NCBI GenBank assembly: GCA_900757205.1
Contig: CAAENA010000090.1
Coordinates: 1-64,000, forward strand
Source of the DNA: an uncultured Collinsella sp.
GTDB taxonomy: Bacteria; Actinomycetota; Coriobacteriia; Coriobacteriales; Coriobacteriaceae
Reading direction: 5' to 3'
DNA length: 64,000 bases
Both the position numbers and the translations under genes were made by a program. The notes under the pieces were generated by a model. The model ran no database searches, was not told the DNA's origin, and saw only the letters and a list, made by a program, of their open reading frames with translations. This document shows positions 42,909-53,200 of the stretch, one piece after another. Numbering within the stretch: the first letter of the stretch is position 1; every line of letters starts with the position of its first letter.

Positions 42909-45617
42909 CTAAAAACCAAAGTCAGCAACAGGGGCAAACGAAACAGCGATGGTGTACGTCTCGCGCCAAACGATCTTGCCCGTCTCACGTTCGCGGCAGA
43001 CCAGATAGTACGGATCCTTGGCCGAGAACCCATTGGCCGCATGCAGCGCAAACTTGGCATGCACCACGCGATCCTGCGAGTTTGCAGAGACCTTGTTGGC
43101 ATGCGCTTTGACCGTATCGCTCACCTCGTTGCCGCTTGCATCGGTAAACACCAGCTCGTACTCGCACGGCAAGACCTTACCTTGGGCAGGTTCTTCCTGG
43201 ATCAAGTTGACCGAGAAGAGCGAGTTGGTCACTCGACGTCCCTCACTCAGTACGCGCAGCGTCGCTGCGCGCGTATCGACAAAGTCCTTGGAACCCGAGC
43301 GCGCACGCCAAAATCCGATAACGGGCACGCAAAGCTCCTGCAGGCTCATGCCGCCATGGACGTAGTTGTTAGTACCGCCGGGACGCCTAAAGTGCACGTT
43401 CTCGCGCGGGGCAAACCCCTCAAAGCCGGCGCACAAACGTCCCATGTTAACATTAACAAACACCCCACGCACCTCGTCCGAAAGCTCGCCCACGGCCTCG
43501 TTGGGCACCACCAGATGACGCTTGCCGTACATGACGGGAGCGTCAAGGACGGGAAGGTCCGGCTTGCCGAGCATCTGGCACTCGCTGAGCTCCCGACGCG
43601 TGTAGATAAAGCCGTGGTCCGCCGTTATAACAACACGCGCACCCAGGGCGTCGGTGCACACGCGACGCGCCAACGCAGCAAGTTCCTCCACGGTGTCCGC
43701 ACAGGCATCGAAGACGTCATCCTGCGTAGCGGCCTTCTCGCCCGTAGCATCGATCTTGTTGTGGTAGAGATAAACGAGCTTAGAGTCCTTGAGCAGTGCC
43801 TTGCGCTCGGTTCCCGCCATGTTGAGGTATGCGCTCGAGCGCAAAGCGCGGGCCGTAGACTCAACGTGGGCAAGCACGGCCTCGCGCTGCGGAGTCGTTG
43901 CGGTGGGCATGCCGTCAGCCAGCACGAACGCGCCATCCGTTGCAAGCTTAAGCGCCTGGTGTGGCAGCAGCGCGGGCATGCCCACCTCGGTAATGGAGGG
44001 AAAGACCGCCTGCATACTAGAGACCTTGACATTGCCGCCGCGCTCGCGCTCGAGCAGCGCCGCAACGTCGCGGGCCACCTCATAGCGCAGCGCGTCGCTC
44101 ACGATAACGACTATCGTTTTGGCAGAGCCCACAAAGGTGGGCAGTACATGCCAGTAGAACTCATCCTGCCGTGCAGGGCCATCGATGTAGCCGCAATCGG
44201 CCCACTCCCCTTGCGCAGCGGTCGCCCAGCAGGCATTGGCGTCGGTCAAGAACCAGTTGCTGTAGAGATTCTCCGCCCAGTCCACTACGGCTCGGGCAGG
44301 TTCCTCGAGCACATCGCACTCGACGGAACGTGCCCGCAAATACGCGGTGCACATATGGCGATAGGCAGCGTCCATGACATACCAATCGGACGTGTAGGCA
44401 TCCCATACCTGCTGGGGTTGCGCCAGATGGAACCCGCCAGCGTGTGCCTGCCTAAATGCGCACATATCGGCCACAGCGGCAAGCAGGTCAAAGTAGCTCT
44501 CAACGCGACGGTACCAGCTTAGGTCGCAACGACGCGCCGCAAAGGTGCGCGCGTCCTCAACACGGTCCGCGCCCTGGGCAAACGAGCAGAACAGCTGCGA
44601 GAGCACGGCCTCATTGACGCACGGGAACACGTCGAGCGAGGCCAGCACATCGATCGGCAGGGCCTCAAACCGTGCAAAGAGCCCACGGGCATCCTCGACC
44701 AAACGGCAAATCTCAAATAAATCCTCGCTCGATGCCTGGGCATCGGCGGCCTGATCCCACGTACGCACCGCTTCAAGGCAATAGGGGCCGTAGGCGGGAG
44801 CCACATAGCTCTCGAGCCCCTTGAGCGCTCCCTCGGGAAGCACGGTGGATGCCGCCGTGATGAGCACATGGGATGCCAGCGCAAGCAGCGAATCACGCTC
44901 ATACAGCGGGCCCTCAAACCCATAGCAACGCACGATGAAGGCAGAGAGGGCATCGCGCACGCAGTACTTGTCCGCCAACTCGGCCAGCGCCTCGGGACCC
45001 TCGTGCAGCAGCGTGGTCATGCAGCCGCGCAGTACAAACGCGGGCCGCGCGTCGCCCGGCTCTTTACCGCCAAAGATCACCGTAAGGATTCCAAGCTCGA
45101 TATCGGATGCGCCCGAGGCATGCGGAACACACACAGCGAACTTCGCGCAGCGGGTCTTGGCATCAAAGAACGCCTTGTGCTCGCGAAGGCCCTCGCGCAC
45201 GGCGTCGATATTCTCGATACCCAGCCGATCGGCCAGAAGCGAAAGATAGTCAGCCTGGAACCGATCGGCATACAGCTCAACATCGGCAAGCCAATCGCCC
45301 TCAAGCCTGCCGCGCGGGCAACGGCGATACAGCAAGATATCGTTCGCAAGGTCATCGCGGTTAATGAGCTTCTTGACGGCAAACATGCGGCCCTCGCAGG
45401 CCTCAACAAACCGCACCGGACGCTCAAAGTTACCGTGAGCAGGCATAACGCCGCCATCGGTCCCCGCGCCGTCGAAACCCTCGGCAGCCAATCGCTCAAA
45501 CTCAGAGGCAAACTCGCCGTCCGCATCGTGCCAAACCACCACACGACGCGGCACGCATGCGGGCAACGGTTGCAAAAACCGCAGCTTGAGCTGTTCTTCT
45601 ACATCGATCTTGGGCAT
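42909..45617 (-). CDS. pglZ: PglZ, alkaline phosphatase-superfamily protein of type I BREX
   Basis: The 902-aa protein is PglZ type A. It starts with the conserved 'RRVVVWHDADGEFASEFERL' (about 24-43), has the metal-site motif 'IVVIVSDALRYEVARDVAALL' region (about 504-524) and 'VVITADHGFIYTRREL' (about 663-678), all typical of the alkaline phosphatase superfamily core. PglZ is essential for both methylation and phage exclusion in BREX; its substrate is unknown, and related PglZ proteins can act as nucleases. Length matches type I members. Shine-Dalgarno AAGGA precedes the ATG. It follows the C-terminal PglX piece by 23 bases. Confidence 0.94.
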   Translation of the reverse strand: MPKIDVEEQLKLRFLQPLPACVPRRVVVWHDADGEFASEFERLAAEGFDGAGTDGGVMPAHGNFERPVRFVEACEGRMFAVKKLINRDDLANDILLYRRCPRGRLEGDWLADVELYADRFQADYLSLLADRLGIENIDAVREGLREHKAFFDAKTRCAKFAVCVPHASGASDIELGILTVIFGGKEPGDARPAFVLRGCMTTLLHEGPEALAELADKYCVRDALSAFIVRCYGFEGPLYERDSLLALASHVLITAASTVLPEGALKGLESYVAPAYGPYCLEAVRTWDQAADAQASSEDLFEICRLVEDARGLFARFEALPIDVLASLDVFPCVNEAVLSQLFCSFAQGADRVEDARTFAARRCDLSWYRRVESYFDLLAAVADMCAFRQAHAGGFHLAQPQQVWDAYTSDWYVMDAAYRHMCTAYLRARSVECDVLEEPARAVVDWAENLYSNWFLTDANACWATAAQGEWADCGYIDGPARQDEFYWHVLPTFVGSAKTIVVIVSDALRYEVARDVAALLERERGGNVKVSSMQAVFPSITEVGMPALLPHQALKLATDGAFVLADGMPTATTPQREAVLAHVESTARALRSSAYLNMAGTERKALLKDSKLVYLYHNKIDATGEKAATQDDVFDACADTVEELAALARRVCTDALGARVVITADHGFIYTRRELSECQMLGKPDLPVLDAPVMYGKRHLVVPNEAVGELSDEVRGVFVNVNMGRLCAGFEGFAPRENVHFRRPGGTNNYVHGGMSLQELCVPVIGFWRARSGSKDFVDTRAATLRVLSEGRRVTNSLFSVNLIQEEPAQGKVLPCEYELVFTDASGNEVSDTVKAHANKVSANSQDRVVHAKFALHAANGFSAKDPYYLVCRERETGKIVWRETYTIAVSFAPVADFGF

Positions 45618-45640
45618 GAATATCCTTACCGTATCTGCAG

Positions 45641-46609
45641 TTACTTAATCTTTGCCAGCACATCCTGAAACTTGGCGTAGTTGACCTTGACGCCGTCATC
45701 CAGGTCGATCTTAATCATCTGGTCTGCCAAGTGGTGCAGCTTCTCCTCGAAGGCAATAGTCTCTTTGAGCTGGTCGTTGAGCTTTTTGACGCGCTTATCC
45801 AAACGCACGCGCTCGCCGCGCTCGGCGGTGGCAAGGGCATCGTTGGCGTAGCCGATCTGGGCACGGTAACGCTCCTGCTGCTCGTGCACATAGTCGGTGC
45901 GGATGCGAGCCAGCAAGTCGGGCTGATAGCGATGCATGTAGACAAGGCACTTAAAGCCATTTTTCTTGCCACTGTCGAACAGCCAGTAAATGGGGCGTTT
46001 CTTATAGGTCTGGCAGTGGTCCTTATAGAAGTCCTTCAAAAAGTAGGTACGGATTACCTCGCGCGAGGTACCCTTGCCGCCGAGTGCCTCGGCAATAAAG
46101 GCCAGGTTCTGCTCAAGCGTCTCCTCACCATACACAGTGCGCACAAAGTCGATAAAGTAGCGCACGATGTCGTCGTCAAAGTACTCGTCGTCGGTAATCG
46201 GCAGCACGTTGTCGCTATCGGGCATAAAGGTCACATGCGTGGGATCGGGCATCTTGGCCCGATAGTCGTCGACCGTGGCACCCTGATCGGCCAGGACCAA
46301 GCCATCCACGTCCAGCGAGTAGCGGCCAAACATGCAACCCACGGCATAGCTTATGAGCGAGGTAATCTCGTCGCGCTTGGTGCGCACGTATTTGTTGCCC
46401 TTATAGCTCTCGGGAATCTCGTCAGCAGTGTCGAAGATGCACGCCACCGAGACGTACTTATCCTCGACCTCGATGGGCACCTCCCCCTCCATGTTGTAGA
46501 TCTTGGCAAAGATTCGGTTGAGCTCCTCCTCGTTAGCGCGAAGCTGCTCAAACCTCTCGTTGACCTCGGCCTTGCGGGCCTCGTATTTATCTTGAAGTAA
46601 AGTGGCCAT
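45641..46609 (-). CDS. pglX: C-terminal fragment of BREX methyltransferase PglX, encoded as a separate gene
   Basis: The 322-aa product equals the C-terminal part of normal type I PglX: 'ANEEELNRIFAKIYNM' (about 25-40), 'ISYAVGCMFGRYSLDVDGLVLADQG' spread over about 88-112, and 'RPIYWLFDSGKKNGFKCLVYMHRY' (about 206-229), a stretch always near the end of intact PglX proteins of about 1,200 aa. It has no methyltransferase motifs. Its ATG has its own strong Shine-Dalgarno (GAAAGGACGG), so it is a genuine second cistron rather than debris. The missing N-terminal part is the gene at 47698-50196. The two polypeptides together would rebuild a full PglX. Base composition is GC-rich, unlike the DNA just upstream. 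Confidence 0.9.
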   Translation of the reverse strand: MATLLQDKYEARKAEVNERFEQLRANEEELNRIFAKIYNMEGEVPIEVEDKYVSVACIFDTADEIPESYKGNKYVRTKRDEITSLISYAVGCMFGRYSLDVDGLVLADQGATVDDYRAKMPDPTHVTFMPDSDNVLPITDDEYFDDDIVRYFIDFVRTVYGEETLEQNLAFIAEALGGKGTSREVIRTYFLKDFYKDHCQTYKKRPIYWLFDSGKKNGFKCLVYMHRYQPDLLARIRTDYVHEQQERYRAQIGYANDALATAERGERVRLDKRVKKLNDQLKETIAFEEKLHHLADQMIKIDLDDGVKVNYAKFQDVLAKIK

Positions 46610-46910
46610 AGTGGGCCGTCCTTTCGATCTGAGAGCCCAATAAAAGGGCATTGCGTTAGCCACAAATCTTTACCGCAAATTATCTAGGACACTAGAACGA
46701 TCTCTAGCGTTACGGAAATAATCGTAAATACGAGATAATGCAGCGAGATGCCCCCTTCCTTCCCTCCCTCTTCATTGCGACATGCATGGCAATAAAATGG
46801 ACCATTTATTGATAAGGTATTATTCAAGTCAAAATTCAAGAATGGAATGTCACTCGACGAAGCCAGGCAGAACGGGAAGAATGTGCGCTGCCAATCCACC
46901 TAATTGTTCA
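46610..46910. other. AT-rich spacer between the inserted membrane gene and the PglX C-terminal gene
   Basis: About 300 bases without a supported gene. A minus-strand 71-codon frame (46684-46899) has no Shine-Dalgarno sequence or family likeness. On the minus strand TTGACT and ATAAAT, 17 bases apart, form a possible internal promoter near 46800-46830 for the downstream BREX genes. Confidence 0.4.
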
Positions 46911-47687
46911 TTACCTAATCGCTAAATAAATAACAGCAGGAATTGAAGCGCAAACGAGTATGCTGTAATAAGCGAGCGAAGACTCAGCGGATATCTTACT
47001 TTCAAACAAAGGAATCGAATAAACCACTTGAAGAATTGCAGGCAAAAAAAGAATGCAAACAATTCCTATGCACAAAATAGGTTTGTAGAAAATACCACGT
47101 TTATTATGCGATATTTCCGGTGTAGGAGACTTGAACTGAAGGCACTCTTTAAGTTGTTGCTCAACCTTATTCATGAGATCATCAATAGATTTATCTGAGA
47201 CTAGTAGATGACGAAAGGGGATCGATTCATCAAGCTCCGCCTCCGAAGAAAGCGGAGCTTCCTTCAAAATATCTCGGTGATAATGAGCCGTGGCTTCTTC
47301 TTTCGTAAAGCCTTTCAACTCCATTAAGTATTGGATGTTATTCCCCTCCTCCTCTTCGGATTTGGTTAACGCCTCTTCAAAACTGTCTAGGCATTTATTA
47401 AAGGTACTCATAAATTTCGCAACATCACTAGATAATGCCTTGTTACCAGCAATTGCCAAATCGATGGCAATTGGCATTAGCTTCTCAGCGGCATTTCTAT
47501 TCTTTCTCAAAGGAATAGAGTCTTTCAAATCAGTCAATAAAATGTAAAGATCTCTACAGGCGGACAGATGTTTATCTAGAGCAACTTTGCGTTTTTCGTA
47601 ACCGAAAGCCAGCCATGCAGCAATGAAAACAGCAACCAGACTGAAAAATGAGCTAAGAAACTCAGCGGCAGAGAAATCCAGATTCAT
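46911..47687 (-). CDS. Membrane protein inserted between the two parts of PglX
   Basis: The 258-aa protein has one N-terminal hydrophobic segment (about residues 8-28), a long charged helical region (30-195) that looks cytoplasmic, and two C-terminal hydrophobic segments (about 203-226 and 237-257). I do not recognise a family. Shine-Dalgarno AAAGGAGC overlaps the end of the upstream pglX part (10-base gap), so it is translated from the BREX transcript. The gene is AT-rich, in contrast to the rest of the operon, and so is the 3' end of the upstream pglX part. Three-helix membrane proteins with large cytoplasmic helical parts are common as abortive-infection effectors; this is a possible but unproven role. 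Confidence 0.7.
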   Translation of the reverse strand: MNLDFSAAEFLSSFFSLVAVFIAAWLAFGYEKRKVALDKHLSACRDLYILLTDLKDSIPLRKNRNAAEKLMPIAIDLAIAGNKALSSDVAKFMSTFNKCLDSFEEALTKSEEEEGNNIQYLMELKGFTKEEATAHYHRDILKEAPLSSEAELDESIPFRHLLVSDKSIDDLMNKVEQQLKECLQFKSPTPEISHNKRGIFYKPILCIGIVCILFLPAILQVVYSIPLFESKISAESSLAYYSILVCASIPAVIYLAIR

Positions 47688-47697
47688 GAGAGCTCCT

Positions 47698-50196
47698 TTA
47701 AATTAGAGGATGACGTTTGAAATCCCAAGAGGTTTCAAATGAGTCCCAGTCATTTTTGGATTCATGTCTCAACGCTCTCACTATATTGATTATTTCATTC
47801 TGTTGATTGCAATCAGAGGGCTTCACTATCGGTATTCGTGCGACATCTCCGACATTGAAATTAAGCGATGGAGAAAGTAGTGACATAAAAAACAATGCAA
47901 TTGAACTATTCGCAATCCCCTGAATTAATGCAAGCATCGACTCATTCGTATAGAGACAATTTCCAGCATGTTCAGGCAAATAACCAGAAGATACGTATCT
48001 AGTTGAGAAAGCACCGCTTGATATAGAGCTCCAGGTCACAGCCGGTAGAAAATAGAACTGTCTATTTTTGATATGCGCTCCTGAAAACTCTATTAATTCA
48101 GCGCCATCATGTTCCCAAAAAATTACATCCTCATTATTTCCAAACCATTTGCGGAACTGACCGCCAGAAGTACATGGGAGCCACTTCGCCTTACTCTCTC
48201 GAGCCTCCTTATGTGACTGAATTTCATCATCAAAATCTATAAGCCCTATCTCCCACCAGGAACGCATAAAACGCTTGTTGTCTCTAGTTACCATTCCCTG
48301 CTTAGGTTGAGCAAAGTTTGACAGGCTAGGCAAGGAAGCCATGTTTTTGACCGCAGCGTCCGAAATCCAGTAGGCGATAGGGGTGCCGGGGATTTGCTTG
48401 AAGGCCTCGGCGTCGCGGCGGTAGAACCAGCCGCAGTCGAGGTTTTCGATCGCCTCGAGCAGCTTGAGGCGCTTCGCCTCGCTGCCGTTGATGTCGACGA
48501 GGCGAACGTAGGCGCCCCCGCATGCCGCGCGGCCGTTGTAGATGACGTCGGCGGTTACGTTAACGACCTCGCCGCCGATGGCGTCGAATGCGCGGGGGCC
48601 GAGGTGTACCATCGAGGCGATCGTCTTGCCGTCGATGAGCGAGGAGCGCATCTTCTCGAAGCTGCCCAGGAACATCCAGCTCTGCATGGTGACCATTGCC
48701 GTGTAGCCGCGATCCCCGGCAAGGCTGAAACCGCGCTCGATAAAGCACGTGCACAGGTCGCTCTTCACGTCGGGGTAGTTCTTCTTGACCCACTTGCTCA
48801 TGAAGGGGTTAAAGCTGCTACTGCCCATATACGGAGGATTCGCAACGGTGCAGGTAAAACGACGGGACAGCTTCTCGCAGATGGCAGCAGCGCTTTCGAG
48901 CTTAGTTTTGGCCGTAGCGGCAAAAAGGTCATCGGAACAACTCGCGGCGGCAGCCTTGAGCTCGTCGATCTCGTCCTCTGAAGGATTGAGCAGCGAGCCG
49001 ATCTCGCCCAAATGACTCAGCTCCTCGGCGAGCTTCTTGTTACCCGGCAGCTCGTCCTCCCCTAGCGGGATGCTCGAGAGCACGGTAACGTCGGCGCGAA
49101 CGCCACGCCTAAAGAAGCGACGGTCGTGCTCGCGGGCGCACATGGCAAGCGCCAGCTCCGCGATCTGTGCCGCGCGGGAATCGATTTCCATACCTGCAAG
49201 GTTTTTAGTAAGAATGAGCTCGGGAATCTCGCGCTCACGATAGCCACGCTCTTCGTACATATGAAAGATCAGCTCAAACGCATAGACCAGGATATGGCCC
49301 GAGCCACATGCGGGGTCACAGAGGGTTATCTCCTCGGGGCTCGAGATGCGGATGAAGTCCTCATGCTCAGTATCGGGCTCGATGTAATATTTCATGCGCT
49401 CGCGTAGCGAACTCCCCGGATTGTTGAGCATCCACAGACGGCCGAGCGAGTTCTCGACCATATAGCGCACGATCCACTCGGGGGTGAAGAGCTGCGTGGC
49501 GGGCGCGATGTCCGCCGCCGCTGCCTTGCGCTTGGACTTGAAGAACTCGTCTTTAACGTCGGCATTGTAGTACTGATACATCCAGCCCAGAACGGTCACG
49601 CCCTCGCGCCAGTCCTCGTCAGTGAGGACGGCATTGAGTTTGCCCACCACACTGTCGGCCATCATGAGGCCCTGGGGCAACAGCAACTCCATGGCTCCGC
49701 CCACGCGCTCAAAGACACCCGGCAGGCAATCGGCAAGCTCCTCGCACTGAGCCACAAACAGGTAGCGCCACAGCGGCTCATCCAAGCCCGCCATCTTGAG
49801 CTCGGCTATGCGATCGGTATCGGCCGTCGCTATCTCCACGTCCAGCGCGTTCTCCACGGCCTCGCTGCCATGGCTGCCGTCCGCACGACTTAGCATGCGC
49901 ATACGGCTGGGGAGCCATCCGCGTGCATCCATGAAGCGAATGGCCACGAGGCGGTTGAACCAGGTGTAGGCCGCTCGGTCGCGCAGCGCCTCGTGACCCA
50001 CCTCTGCCTGCATGCGCAGTAGTTCGTCGCGTTGCTCAATCTCAGCCGGACTTAGGGGCAGGCCGTTGACGGTCTCGGACCCAACGGGCGCGGGCGCAGG
50101 TTCGGTGATGCCGTAGCGCACCATCTGCGCCTCCACGCCTTTGATGAGCTCCGTACGGGCCCAGGTGCAGAAGCTCTTAAGAGCAGAATCGTTCAT
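47698..50196 (-). CDS. pglX: N-terminal part of BREX adenine methyltransferase PglX (split gene)
   Basis: The 832-aa protein has the PglX N-terminal helical region ('AAYTWFNRLVAIRFMDARGWLPSRMRML'-type, about 75-102), SAM motif I 'LCDPACGSGHILVYAFEL' (about 290-307), 'EIDSRAAQIAELALAM' and motif IV 'NPPYMGSSSFN' (about 452-462). It then runs into the target-recognition region and stops after 'ETSWDFKRHPLI', a point where intact PglX continues for about 350 more residues. The missing part is encoded separately at 45641-46609. BREX PglX methylates a non-palindromic adenine site to mark self DNA. From about residue 615 on (below 48350) the gene turns visibly AT-rich, suggesting that the recognition region was exchanged. 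Confidence 0.93.
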   Translation of the reverse strand: MNDSALKSFCTWARTELIKGVEAQMVRYGITEPAPAPVGSETVNGLPLSPAEIEQRDELLRMQAEVGHEALRDRAAYTWFNRLVAIRFMDARGWLPSRMRMLSRADGSHGSEAVENALDVEIATADTDRIAELKMAGLDEPLWRYLFVAQCEELADCLPGVFERVGGAMELLLPQGLMMADSVVGKLNAVLTDEDWREGVTVLGWMYQYYNADVKDEFFKSKRKAAAADIAPATQLFTPEWIVRYMVENSLGRLWMLNNPGSSLRERMKYYIEPDTEHEDFIRISSPEEITLCDPACGSGHILVYAFELIFHMYEERGYREREIPELILTKNLAGMEIDSRAAQIAELALAMCAREHDRRFFRRGVRADVTVLSSIPLGEDELPGNKKLAEELSHLGEIGSLLNPSEDEIDELKAAAASCSDDLFAATAKTKLESAAAICEKLSRRFTCTVANPPYMGSSSFNPFMSKWVKKNYPDVKSDLCTCFIERGFSLAGDRGYTAMVTMQSWMFLGSFEKMRSSLIDGKTIASMVHLGPRAFDAIGGEVVNVTADVIYNGRAACGGAYVRLVDINGSEAKRLKLLEAIENLDCGWFYRRDAEAFKQIPGTPIAYWISDAAVKNMASLPSLSNFAQPKQGMVTRDNKRFMRSWWEIGLIDFDDEIQSHKEARESKAKWLPCTSGGQFRKWFGNNEDVIFWEHDGAELIEFSGAHIKNRQFYFLPAVTWSSISSGAFSTRYVSSGYLPEHAGNCLYTNESMLALIQGIANSSIALFFMSLLSPSLNFNVGDVARIPIVKPSDCNQQNEIINIVRALRHESKNDWDSFETSWDFKRHPLI

Positions 50197-50262
50197 GGTT
50201 GATGAGCCTTTCTAAACGCCATAAGCCACCGGTGCGCGCTTTGGCACCGGTGGCTCCGCGGG

Positions 50263-53200
50263 TTAGTTGATACGGATCTCGTCGTTTGCAGCGAGCGCCT
50301 GCATAAGGCGGGAGCGCAGGTCGTCCACGTAGCGCTCCACGTCCTCTGCGGACAAGAGACGACTCGGCTTGGCCAGATCGGTGCGGCGCACAGTCTTGAT
50401 CTTGCGCTGGGGCTTGGGCGCGGGCACGGGAGCAGACGATGCGGCGCCCTTGTTGGAGACCTTCTTGACCACCTCACCCGTACTCATGACCTCGGTGGTG
50501 CGGCGCTCGTTGTCCATACGCACGCGGGCCTCATCCACAGCGTCGTACATCTCGTTGGCCGCCGCACTGAGCCAGTCGCCCCAGTTAGTTGCAACAACGC
50601 TCAGTTCGTTGAGACTTTGAGCGCTGTGGGCACGGTTTTTGAACGACTCGTATTTGGTGCCGGCGTCTGCTATGGCATCCTTGGCCTGATTGACAAAGCC
50701 CTTTTGACTCTCTGCCTGCGCCCGCAGGTCTTGCAGATCGCTCTCGATGCGGCACAAAAACTCATTGCGGCGGATGCCCAGCAGCTTTTTCATGTCGTCC
50801 TCGACGGGATCCATAAGCGGCTGCAGGTCTTTAATGCGGCCGTAGGGCTTGGGATCTTTGAGAACCTCATGCACCTTTGCCACATTCTCAACCGCGCTGG
50901 GAATGTCATCGGAGGCATACTCGATACCCTCGGTGCGGCTCAAGAAATCCTTGGCGTGGTCAAACGCTGTTCGCTGGTTGGACTCGAAGAACTCAACCAC
51001 CTTATCAAAGTCTTCCTTGGCATCGAGCAAGCGGTCCTCATGCTTGGTGAACGTGGTCAAGAACGCCTCGGCCTCGTTCTGGTCCTTAAGGACGTCGGCC
51101 ACCTCCGAGCGCATCTTCTCGCACTCGTCTTCACCGGGATACGGGTAGGCCGGCTTGATGCCCGTGTAGTAGTCGCGTGCCATGGCGAGGCACGCCTCGC
51201 GCAAGCCCTCAAGGCGCTCTTTGAGCTCGGCCACGAGCTTATCCTCGTTGGAGGGCACGGTCTTGAGATCAAACAGATCACGCATGAGCTCTCCCGTGGC
51301 GCGCAGCAACCGGTCGCTCATGCGCACGCGCAAGCGCACCTGGGCCTTATCGGCATCCTTGCGCAGGAGCGCCACCATGCGGCTATCGTTAGCTTGAACC
51401 GTCTGGCCGCCAAACAGCACCTGCGCGCGCTGCTCCACCACAAGCTGCGCCACCACATTTGCGATGTCGACCTCGCGCCAGCCAAAGGGCCTTTGCTGGT
51501 ACTGGCGCTGGATATCGCCCATAGCGGTATCCAGATGGCGCTGGTGCTGCACTTTGAGGTAGTCCTCGACCTCCTTGAGCGCACGCGTGTTACCCGCGTT
51601 CATGCCAGCGAGCCCCGCTTGAACGTTGCCCGCCAGAGTGGAGCGGATATCGGAATCGCTCGTGACCGGCGCGCCGATATAGCCGGCCTTTTCAAAGACC
51701 ACATCGCACAGCTGCGCCAGCACCTGCTCAAAGACCTGGGCGGGTTTGGCAGCACGGATCTCAATCATGCGCCCGTTGACGGCGCATCGTGCATGGAGCA
51801 CCGCCTCAGCCAAAAGGGCGTCAGCCTCTTTCTCGTTAAAGTCCTTCTCGCGCATTTTGGCCTCGACGATCTGGCGGGTACTCGGCGGTAGCTCCTGCAG
51901 GTTGCGCGTCTGGGCGTACATGCGAATCTTAGCGGCGTTGACGAGTGGGGCCCAATAATCCACCTCGTCGCTCAAGGCCACGATGGCCTTATCCACGGAT
52001 TTCAATGCCAGCTCGGCATCGTCCGCACGGCCCAGATCGCTGGCCATGGTCACCACGGATAGTTCCATGCCGCCCATGTTGGATCCATGAATCGAGCCAT
52101 CCACGTAGCGGTCAAAGGGGAAGTCGTTGGTCCCGCGGTTGAGTTTGCGCGCAGTGTAGATGCTTTCGAACAGGCGCTTCTTGATGTACTCAATCACCTT
52201 CGCGTTGTCGATCGGGGTGCGTGCGATCTCCTGCGCTATCTCCTGCTCCTCGTCGGTGAGGAAGCTATAGGTATCGCCCTGGCGTGCCACGTAGCTCTCG
52301 CGCTCCAAGCGGGCAAGAGATTCCTTGACGCGGTCCTTAAGGGCGCGCTTGTCCACGTCCAGGCTATCGATCATAAGGATGGAGATGTTCTCGACCGTGG
52401 CCTTGACGTAGCCGATGTAGCGGATCAAGTACAGGAGCTTAAGCACCTGAACGTCGTAGGGTTCAAGGCCCTCCGCGTTCTCGGCCGCACGGACCGCGCG
52501 GTCGACCACCAGGCTGATGCCGTGCTCAAGATCTTTGGAGATAGTGTCGAAGAAGCGCCAGAACGGCACGAGCGCACCGGTCTGGTCATGCTGGATGACC
52601 TGAGCGCTCTCCTGGAATGCGCTCAGCATGGAGCGCTCGCCCGTGGACATGTGCTTGGCCTTAACACCATGCTTGCGTACCTCGGTCATCACGTCGGGCA
52701 GGAGCTTAAACTGATAGCCCACAAACGGGTAGCTGGCGACAAACTCCTTGGAGTTGGCGAAGCCGGCAAGGTCGGAGCGCGAGCCACCCTCAAAGGTAAA
52801 GTTGTTTTTGAGCACGGCGGCGTCTTGCTCGTAGACCTGTGCAAGCATATCGGCCGCCGGCGCGGTCTTCTCGAGCACGCGGCGCTGGATGACCTCGTCC
52901 ACGCTAGAGCTGGAGAGCGAAAGGCGGGTATTGAAGCGGCCTTGGATCTTTGAAAAGTCGTTGCCCACGGGCAGGCTCAGGTTGTCGATGGCCTCCTGGC
53001 TCGTGACCATCACCCACACGCGGCCACCGCAGGCGGCACCCAGCTCCTCGACGATGGTCTGAAGGCTCAGCATAAGGCTTGGGTCCTGGTCGTTTGTAAT
53101 AAACTGACCCACCTCGTCGACCATAAAGAGCAAACGGAAGTTGCCGCCGTGGGCCGCTGCCTGAGCGTCCACGTAGTCCTTGACCTTTTTGGCAAAGACA

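Noticed and set aside
45641..46609. PglX C-terminal fragment as a pseudogene
   Set aside because: It has its own start codon with a strong Shine-Dalgarno, no internal stops, and conserved family motifs throughout, so it was called a functional split gene.
46684..46899. A 71-codon minus-strand frame in the spacer before the PglX C-terminal gene
   Set aside because: No Shine-Dalgarno sequence and no resemblance to the missing junction of PglX; more likely untranslated spacer.
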